Shown here piece by piece: positions 52,161-57,749 of a stretch of 57,749 bases of DNA. Made by a program: the position numbers and the translations under genes. The notes under the pieces are model-generated. The model was given only the letters and a program-made list of their open reading frames with translations. It ran no database searches and was not told the DNA's origin. The DNA comes from Pseudomonadota bacterium (GTDB lineage: Bacteria; Bdellovibrionota_B; Oligoflexia; Silvanigrellales; Silvanigrellaceae), in assembly GCA_009926615.1 (NCBI GenBank), contig RFOM01000019.1:1-57749 (forward strand), read 5' to 3'. How positions within the stretch are numbered: position 1 is the stretch's first letter; each line of letters starts with the position of its first letter.

Positions 52161-53540
52161 ATGGTACGGGACTGGCGCAAGTATCTCGACGAGGCGGACC
52201 ATCGCCGGCGGGACAAGCTTGTTAAAATCGAGAAAATCAAAAAGCAAAAGCGTTCGGTGCGCGGCCGCACAGTTGACGACTGGATCGTTGATTCACAGCT
52301 TCATGAGGGCGACGAAACGGAGTCTGAGTTCTCCCTGCGGCTGGGTCGCCTTGTTGAATCGGGGCAGCGTCGCGGTCGGGTGATTGAAGTGCACAAACGA
52401 AATATTTTTGTTGCCGAGGAGAATGCGGAAGGAAAGCCTGAAACGGAACTTTTATGGCTTTGTTCGGTTGCCAAGAGGCATTTCCAAAGGGCACACCGCG
52501 AAAGAAATTTTGTTGTTGTCGGCGACAGAATTTTATTTGAACCGGATGCCGAGGTGGCCTTTGATTCCGAAGGGCAACCCAAGGAAACGGATCTTCCGCG
52601 CGGCGTTATTCAGCATGCTTTCAGCCGTCACAGCCGCATTGCGCGCAGAGATCCGCTGAATCCCGAATGGGAACACGTCATGCTTGCAAATATTGATTTG
52701 CTGGTGATTGTGGCATCCGTTTTTCATCCGGAAGTCCGGTGGGGACTGATCGATCGCTTTTTGGTTCAGGCTGAGCTCGAAGGGCTTCCGGCTGCAATCG
52801 TTCTCAACAAGGTCGACCTGCTGGAGAATCCCAAACTTGCGACCGAAGAATTTTTGCGCCGCTACCGGAAGCGTCTCGAAATATACAGGGGTATCGGCTA
52901 CGAGGTTTTTGAAATCTGTGCGTTAAGGCCGCGCAAGACTCAGGCCGAAGTGAAGCGGCTCAGGGAAACCTTCAAAGGCAAGCTTATTGGATTTGCCGGT
53001 CATTCGGGTGTCGGTAAAAGCAGTCTGCTGAATTTGATGAAGCCGGAATTCGACCAAATCGTCGATGACAATCCTGATATTTTTTACAAGGGCCGGCACA
53101 CCACGACGTACAATTCTTTGCTCCAGCTTGGAATAGGGGCCTATGCAATTGATACCCCCGGCGTGCGTTCTTTTGCGGTCGAAGGATTCGACTCGATTAC
53201 CCTGACGCAATGTTTCCCCGAATTTCGAGGAATCAATTGCCATTATCGCGAATGCACTCACGATCATGAACCCAAGTGCGGAATCAAAGATGCCGTTGCA
53301 GAGGGAAGAATATCGCAGGAACGCTACAGGAGTTTTATCGGCGTCCTGAAGGGTATTTCTTTCCGTGAAGGAGAGGGCGACGCATCCGAGGCTGAGGTGA
53401 TTGCCGATCTGAAGGCCCGCGGACAGGTTCGCGACGAAAAATTGCGGCAAATGCAGTCCGGTGAGGCTGATGACGCAGATGAAGCTGAATTGCCGGCTGA
53501 CACGATGGACACGACGGACACGGAGGATTCGGGTAAATGA
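52161..53540 (+). CDS. rsgA: Ribosome small-subunit biogenesis GTPase RsgA
   Basis: This 459-residue circularly permuted GTPase acts in 30S maturation. The order G4 (VLNKVDLLE), G1 (FAGHSGVGKSS, near 276), then G3 (DTPGVRSF) is diagnostic. A zinc knuckle follows (INCHYRECTHDHEPKC, about 357-373). The protein is over 100 residues longer than usual: a basic N-terminal extension of about 60 residues (DEADHRRRDKLVKIEKIKKQ) and an acidic C-terminal tail after about 400 that is Asp/Glu/Thr-rich. The ATG overlaps no upstream gene; the next gene starts within the stop (ATGA). Confidence 0.93.
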   Translation: MVRDWRKYLDEADHRRRDKLVKIEKIKKQKRSVRGRTVDDWIVDSQLHEGDETESEFSLRLGRLVESGQRRGRVIEVHKRNIFVAEENAEGKPETELLWLCSVAKRHFQRAHRERNFVVVGDRILFEPDAEVAFDSEGQPKETDLPRGVIQHAFSRHSRIARRDPLNPEWEHVMLANIDLLVIVASVFHPEVRWGLIDRFLVQAELEGLPAAIVLNKVDLLENPKLATEEFLRRYRKRLEIYRGIGYEVFEICALRPRKTQAEVKRLRETFKGKLIGFAGHSGVGKSSLLNLMKPEFDQIVDDNPDIFYKGRHTTTYNSLLQLGIGAYAIDTPGVRSFAVEGFDSITLTQCFPEFRGINCHYRECTHDHEPKCGIKDAVAEGRISQERYRSFIGVLKGISFREGEGDASEAEVIADLKARGQVRDEKLRQMQSGEADDADEAELPADTMDTTDTEDSGK

Positions 53541-55075
53541 GTTTGACCCGCGACGATTGGTTGTCCCTTGAAAGTTTCAAGCCTTCGGACAGCGCACTCA
53601 GTGCCCTTTTGGCGCAGGCCGGATCCGGCGCGACACAAAACGAATATTCAACGGTCATCGCCGGCGGAGGACTTGCCGGATTGCTGGCAGCGTTGCGGCT
53701 TTCGCGGGTTGATGCGGACAAAAAGCTTCTTTTGCTTGAGTCGCGTGCGACGCTTGGCGGACGCCTTTTTCAGTCGCCTCCTGCTCCGTCCGGACAAACC
53801 CGTCTTCAGGTTCTCGCTGCTCAATTTGCGCAGGACGCGCTGCAGTACGCGAGCGGTCCCGGATTTGAGCTTTTTGATTCAGCTGCGCTCGATGTCTACG
53901 AGCGTCATTTGCGAATGAACCTGTCCGAAGCTGAAACGGAATTCATCGACGCGTTCGTCGCTGAACGTTTTGGTCCCTCCGCGCAGCTTGTGCGCAAGAC
54001 CGTTTTGGTTCGGAAAGAGTTCACCGGACTGACAGAGGCTTTGTCAGGTTCGTCGGAAATGCTGACCAAAAAAGAAGCTGAAACTCTGCTTTTGATGTCG
54101 CAAAACGAAGATATTCAGCCCGAAAATGACGGACCGTTTGAAACATCTTCTTTTTGGACCGGTTTGCCCAAAAATCAAAAAGAGTCGCTGACTCCGCTTC
54201 TTGATACAATTCTCGGATGGCCGCTCGATCGCACACCGTCTTCGGTTGTTTATTCGGCAGTCAGGGCGTTCGCAGGAACTCACGAGTCAACAATTTCGTC
54301 TTGGTTCGCCCGCCGCTCAAGGCTTGAATTGGCTCTTGAGGTGATTCTGCTGGCCCGCGGCGTGGAAGTCCGGACGCAGGCAGAACTGATCAGAGCCGTT
54401 CCGCCGGAGCGTAAAGGAGAGCCGTCACGTATTCAGGTGGCTGACCTGTTTGAAAAAGCTCCGCGGCAGTATTCGGCTTCCAATGTTGTTTTTGCTGTTC
54501 CATTGATGAAAACTCTGACGATATTTTCACGCGAACAACTGCATGCACAGCAATCAAAGATTGTCGCCCGTCATCGGCCGAGATCGTTGGTCTGGGTTGA
54601 ATACGACGGCTGGACGCAGGCTTTGCTGCAGAATGGACAATTCGAGTGGCTGACGGAAGGCGTCAGACTCATTTGTCCCGTCGAACGGGTGCAGGGAGCG
54701 TGTTTGAGCCATGGTCGTTTGGGCTTCTTTACATCGATTGATTACGAGGATTCACTTCACGCCCAGTCGGTCAGGGAGGCATTGAACCGCTGCCGCAAGG
54801 CGGCCATGCGTCTTTTGTCCGAGCCGCACATGAAAGCTGCGCAGCAGGCCAGACCCGCCGCCCCCGGCATCAAACTCATGCGGGAAAGAATTGGACTCAT
54901 GCCGGTGGGATACAATTTGCCCCGCAATGAGACCGTGCCGCAGACGACCGAAATCAGGATGTCGCCGCAGGGGTGGTACTCGGCCGGTGATCATTTTACT
55001 TTTGGTCCTGAGTCTTGGCGGAACGTCATTGATTCCTGTCATGAGACTCTGCAACTCATAGCCAAGGGTAAATAG
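53537..55075 (+). CDS. FAD-dependent amine-oxidase-like oxidoreductase
   Basis: The protein has 512 residues. The dinucleotide-binding Rossmann motif VIAGGGLAGLLAALRLSR starts near residue 40, followed by LLLESRATLGGRLF, which is the flavin-binding pattern of the amine oxidase/protoporphyrinogen oxidase/phytoene desaturase superfamily. The C-terminal FAD-contact region reads GWYSAGDHFTFGPESW. The substrate is unknown. The first 35 residues before the Rossmann fold are extra. It is translationally coupled to rsgA by a 4-bp overlap. A broken TPR gene starts 5 bp after its stop. Confidence 0.8.
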   Translation: MSLTRDDWLSLESFKPSDSALSALLAQAGSGATQNEYSTVIAGGGLAGLLAALRLSRVDADKKLLLLESRATLGGRLFQSPPAPSGQTRLQVLAAQFAQDALQYASGPGFELFDSAALDVYERHLRMNLSEAETEFIDAFVAERFGPSAQLVRKTVLVRKEFTGLTEALSGSSEMLTKKEAETLLLMSQNEDIQPENDGPFETSSFWTGLPKNQKESLTPLLDTILGWPLDRTPSSVVYSAVRAFAGTHESTISSWFARRSRLELALEVILLARGVEVRTQAELIRAVPPERKGEPSRIQVADLFEKAPRQYSASNVVFAVPLMKTLTIFSREQLHAQQSKIVARHRPRSLVWVEYDGWTQALLQNGQFEWLTEGVRLICPVERVQGACLSHGRLGFFTSIDYEDSLHAQSVREALNRCRKAAMRLLSEPHMKAAQQARPAAPGIKLMRERIGLMPVGYNLPRNETVPQTTEIRMSPQGWYSAGDHFTFGPESWRNVIDSCHETLQLIAKGK

Positions 55076-55080
55076 ACGGT

Positions 55081-55436
55081 ATGCAAAGCCTGTCCCAATG
55101 CTCGTTGATTGAAGAAGAAATCGAGCAGTCCATCCGCATCTTTGCAGAGCCCGTCGACGAGTCAGAAATGGCATTATTTCTCAACACTCCGGGAATTCAC
55201 GCCCTCAACCAAAAACGCTTCGATGACGCATTAAAGTTATATAGAGAGCCTTGTCGCACCTCGCAGACAAATTGCTGAAGGCCGGTGTTCACTACAATCA
55301 GGGTCCGGCCAACAGAAAAAACAACCGCAACGATGAAGCGATTTCGGCGTTCAAAGAGTGCCTGAAATTGAATCCGGATCATCCACACGCCCATGCCTGC
55401 ATCATGGGATGGACCACTGTGGCAGAAGCGGGCTGA
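55081..55436 (+). pseudogene. TPR-protein gene broken by a frameshift
   Basis: The frame from ATG 55081 reads a TPR-like ...ALNQKRFDDALKLYRE, then loses homology and stops at about 55276. A second frame, open from 55245, continues the same repeat: ALSHLADKLLKAGVHYNQG, then NDEAISAFKECLKLNPDHP. Joining the two with one extra base near 55246-55250 (GAGAGCC to GAGGCC-like) gives a continuous TPR, so a 1-nt indel is the simplest cause. The joined frame still hits a TGA at 55434 and reads on as KRFRLGKQLHN, hinting at further decay. It starts 5 bp after the FAD oxidoreductase and was probably in that operon. The 405 bp between intact genes hold only this remnant. Confidence 0.7.
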
Positions 55437-55480
55437 AAGCGCTTCAGGCTCGGCAAACAGCTCCACAACTGTGCCCTGTA

Positions 55481-56767
55481 TTATTTCCCCTCAATCTCGT
55501 TCTGAGACCGCTGCAAACCTCCGGGCAAAACCGTTGTCAGATTCTTCATGAACGGCTGAAAATCCTTTGTATGCAGCAATAGTTCACGTTCGAGATTGAA
55601 AAGTCGCCAACATTCTTCTGGATGAGGGCCGGGGAATTTGGCATCCGAAATAGGAATCTCCGCAACACGTCCGTATGGATCTTTGGAGTTCGCCACGTTG
55701 GCAAGCGCTTTTCCGACAGCACTTCGGCAATCGTTGTAGTGTTGTGTGCCAGATGCAAAACCGGAATCCCAAATCCGACGTTCGCGATGCGACAAGAGTT
55801 TGCGGGTGTCGAATCCTGCGCGTACGCACAGCTCAAGGCCCACTTCATCGGCTTCGCGTTCGACCCACGTCAACATGATTTCGGGTGGCAGAATCGCACC
55901 CGCGACCTGATAAATCCGATACTCCTGGACTGGGATTTTGTTGTTGTGAAGCTCATTTTTTTCATTTGCCAGAGAACTGACCTTATCATTCGAAACTTTA
56001 AATCCTCGACATGCCTCGGTCGTACATTTTGAAAGGTAGTCTATGGCGGCCTTGGCACCGGCTTCATTTTTTTTCGCGGATTCCAAGACGTCCTTTGGAA
56101 AGGCCAATTCTGCCAAATGAGGTAATTGTGACTGCAATGTAATGTATTCGCGCTCAACCTCTGCCAAACGCCGACTGAGGGCATCGAGAGCCTGTTTTTC
56201 AGTCCTGTAATTTGGGTATTGCCGGAGTTGCTGAAAGTAGCGATCAGGACCAACCCCATGTGAAAAATTCAAAGTCTCGCCACTCGCTGAGTTTCTGCTC
56301 GTTCTCATGTGGTGCATGGAAACATGCGCCAGCTCGTGACAAAGAAGTGCCCCGAGTTCTGCATCACTGGCGGCTTTCTTGACTGCAAGACGCTCGAGAG
56401 TGATTCGACCGCTGTCGCCAAATGCACCTCCTCCGGTTCCACGATCAGCTGTTTCGAGCGCGATACAAATATTTTCGGGTGCGAGATTGCCCTGAAATGT
56501 TTTTGGATTTGCGCGGGCGATGACGTTCTTCAATTCGTTCAGGTATCGGATTGTTTCACTGTATCCGGGTGCTGTCGGAGGCTCTTTGCAAGGAAAAAAA
56601 TCTTGTCGTGGCACCATCGTGTTGCCGAATCCGTGCTGAACCCCCGATTCATTTTCGCCCGGCGGCTTGCAGGACTGTGCGAAGGGCAAAATAGAAACGA
56701 GAAGAGTCAGCGCCCGATGGTACCGGACCGAACAAAGACCAATTATCTTATTTGTTTTTGGGTGCAT
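55481..56767 (-). CDS. M48-like zinc metallopeptidase, putative lipoprotein
   Basis: The product has 428 residues from ATG 56767, chosen because GGAGG lies 8 nt upstream; the frame is open further to 56833 without a good site. A hydrophobic N-terminus ends in AQSC, a possible lipobox. The catalytic zinc motif is LLCHELAHVSMHH. The third-ligand helix lies far downstream (WVEREADEVGLELCVRAGFD), as in M48 peptidases, but with an insertion of about 130 residues that looks coiled coil. The peptidase is likely periplasmic. No partner gene lies nearby. It overlaps the decayed tail of the TPR pseudogene. Confidence 0.82.
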   Translation of the reverse strand: MHPKTNKIIGLCSVRYHRALTLLVSILPFAQSCKPPGENESGVQHGFGNTMVPRQDFFPCKEPPTAPGYSETIRYLNELKNVIARANPKTFQGNLAPENICIALETADRGTGGGAFGDSGRITLERLAVKKAASDAELGALLCHELAHVSMHHMRTSRNSASGETLNFSHGVGPDRYFQQLRQYPNYRTEKQALDALSRRLAEVEREYITLQSQLPHLAELAFPKDVLESAKKNEAGAKAAIDYLSKCTTEACRGFKVSNDKVSSLANEKNELHNNKIPVQEYRIYQVAGAILPPEIMLTWVEREADEVGLELCVRAGFDTRKLLSHRERRIWDSGFASGTQHYNDCRSAVGKALANVANSKDPYGRVAEIPISDAKFPGPHPEECWRLFNLERELLLHTKDFQPFMKNLTTVLPGGLQRSQNEIEGK

Positions 56768-56858
56768 CAAGACAGCCTCCGAAACTTGGTTTTTCGGCAA
56801 TTTTGGCAATTTCTTGAGAACAACCGCGGGCAAAAGGCACGCTGGGTTGATTTAGAAA

Positions 56859-57107
56859 TCATAAAATGAGCCGGAAATTGGCTAAACAAATCCGGAACCT
56901 TGGAACGCTCAGAAGTGCACTCGCCATTGTGGGACTCACCGTTTCCGGGCTTGCTTCGGAAGCGTCTGCACAATCAAGCGTATGGCCTTCTGCCCAGAGT
57001 CTGGTTCTTTTGGCAGGGGGAACGGTAACGCCCAAGGATGGCAGCAGCCGGTGTTCGATGAAGGTTGATTTGCCGGTACCACGAGCTCCAAAGATAAAGA
57101 AACCGGA
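56859..57107 (-). pseudogene. Remnant of AAA_14/DUF4143-type ATPase (Walker A fragment)
   Basis: On the minus strand the frame from 57107 reads SGFFIFGARGTGKSTFIEH, an excellent P-loop of the AAA_14 family (usually FFLFGPRGTGKS at the N-terminus). An in-frame TAA stands directly before it, and after about 20 residues the frame no longer resembles an ATPase before ending at 56859. This is a truncated relic. Between 56768 and 57290 (523 bp) I see nothing else convincing; 57112-57290 is AT-rich with a small GGAG/CTCC hairpin near 57168. Confidence 0.5.
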
Positions 57108-57290
57108 TTAAGTTGAGGGCTTGATGGTTCAATAAAATATCGTAATTATGCGTTGTAATTCGATTAATGGAGCGTACTCCACAATAGTCGATGTTTTATG
57201 AAGTCTCAACCACGACTCTTCCTTCAGGTCGCGCAATACTTTTGAAATCCAAACAAGCCGCCGAGCGGATGACGCAGTTGATATTCCGGC

Positions 57291-57749
57291 TCACATTTTT
57301 GTTGCAGTATAATTGATCTTTTGTCCCCTGATGTCGCTGCAGACTCCCGAATGATTTTCAAACTTGAATGCATCAAAAATCGTGAAGGAACCCTGCTCGC
57401 CAAGCGCCACGTTCATCTTCCACGAGCCGTTTCCGTTGTCGATGATACCTTCGAGCCAGCTTCCACTGGAACAGCCGGTCATTGCCATGTTTGTTCCATC
57501 AAAATATCCACGTTGGAATGCGCCAACAGGCTTTCCGGCATAAGTAGCTGTGTGGACCATGCCAAGGTAGCCAGTTCCCTCTTCCCTGATTTTGAAGGAT
57601 TCGATCACGGGATCCGCTTCACCGACGTAAGGATAGGGGACGGCATATCCGTTCAGGCAAACGGCAGATTGCTGGTTTGCGTCCGACTTGCAGCTGGGGT
57701 TGTTGCCTGCGCTGCCAGCCGAATTTGCGTATGCAATGTCCTTGATGCT
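57291..57749 (-). CDS. Cys-containing protein of unknown function, C-terminal part (N-terminus beyond window)
   Basis: The minus-strand frame is open from the window edge to the stop at 57291, 152 codons. The visible product has four Cys (in NPSCKSD, SAVCLNG, MTGCSSG and SGVCSDI), alternating polar and aromatic residues, and no Lys-rich cytoplasmic look. It is probably a secreted or surface beta-rich domain with disulphides. No family is recognised. The GTG at 57608 is an internal codon, because the upstream frame reads equally well. Confidence 0.6.
   Translation of the reverse strand, partial: SIKDIAYANSAGSAGNNPSCKSDANQQSAVCLNGYAVPYPYVGEADPVIESFKIREEGTGYLGMVHTATYAGKPVGAFQRGYFDGTNMAMTGCSSGSWLEGIIDNGNGSWKMNVALGEQGSFTIFDAFKFENHSGVCSDIRGQKINYTATKM

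Noticed and set aside
56866..57111. 81-codon plus-strand frame with a signal-peptide-like N-terminus
   Set aside because: Its C-terminal part is the exact antisense of an AAA_14 P-loop, a well-known source of spurious proteins, and no ribosome binding site precedes the ATG.
57191..57316. 41-codon plus-strand frame overlapping the end of the last minus-strand gene
   Set aside because: It is very short, has no ribosome binding site and overlaps a better supported frame.
1..57749. CRISPR arrays, tRNA or rRNA genes, insertion sequences, integrases, toxin-antitoxin pairs
   Set aside because: Reading both strands showed no regularly spaced repeats, no cloverleaf-like intergenic stretch, and no transposase, integrase or toxin motif.

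Overview
The window looks like chromosomal DNA of a flagellated Gram-negative bacterium of the Bdellovibrionota/Oligoflexia kind or another former deltaproteobacterial lineage. The evidence is indirect. There is a short flagellin of the Bdellovibrio type, many PilZ, CheV and cyclic-nucleotide-binding signalling proteins, LPS-core glycosyltransferases, several lipoproteins, and a coiled-coil zinc-ribbon protein of the kind common in those groups. No rRNA, tRNA, CRISPR array, transposase or prophage gene was seen. Gene density is high, with many 4-bp ATGA stop/start overlaps.

Layout, left to right. 1-10.9 kb: a truncated lipoprotein gene lies head-to-head with a 1,920-codon Ser/Thr kinase-AAA-helical repeat signalling protein. 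A YggT-TPR-ABC ATPase-ABC permease cassette follows on the minus strand. Then comes a coupled CheV and cyclic-nucleotide-binding pair on the plus strand. 10.9-17.1 kb: a minus-strand run of a TPR/gluzincin-like protein, the RlmD methyltransferase, a secreted NlpC/P60-like protein, a membrane coiled-coil protein, and an XRE regulator with a degenerate ImmA/IrrE domain. 17.3-25.5 kb: flagellin, a HisC-like aminotransferase, a 7TM protein with a degenerate class III cyclase domain, glutamate racemase MurI, a HAD phosphatase, a receiver-PilZ protein and a zinc-ribbon coiled-coil protein.

25.5-33.3 kb: a lipoprotein gene followed (in coordinate order) by a complete oligopeptide ABC importer, transcribed oppA then oppBCDF. 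oppA is separated from oppB by an intrinsic terminator, and OppC carries an unusual fibronectin-type-III-like insertion. 33.4-44.9 kb: housekeeping genes ruvAB, lepA and mutS2 are interspersed with a PilZ protein, a YceI protein, a second CNBD protein and several hypothetical proteins. 44.9-48.8 kb: a translationally coupled MoxR-DUF58-transglutaminase cassette. 48.8-52.0 kb: an outer-membrane-like protein and two LPS glycosyltransferases. 52.1-55.1 kb: rsgA coupled to a FAD-dependent oxidoreductase.

55.1-57.7 kb is the accessory-looking end. It holds a frameshifted TPR pseudogene, an M48-like metalloprotease lipoprotein, a Walker-A fragment of an AAA_14-type ATPase, and a truncated Cys-containing gene. 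No single clearly new multi-gene system stands out. The strongest unusual signals are the Fn3 insertion in OppC, a set of signalling proteins whose catalytic residues are lost (pseudo-cyclase, pseudo-IrrE, atypical receivers), and the kinase-AAA giant with a possible phosphatase-like C-terminus.
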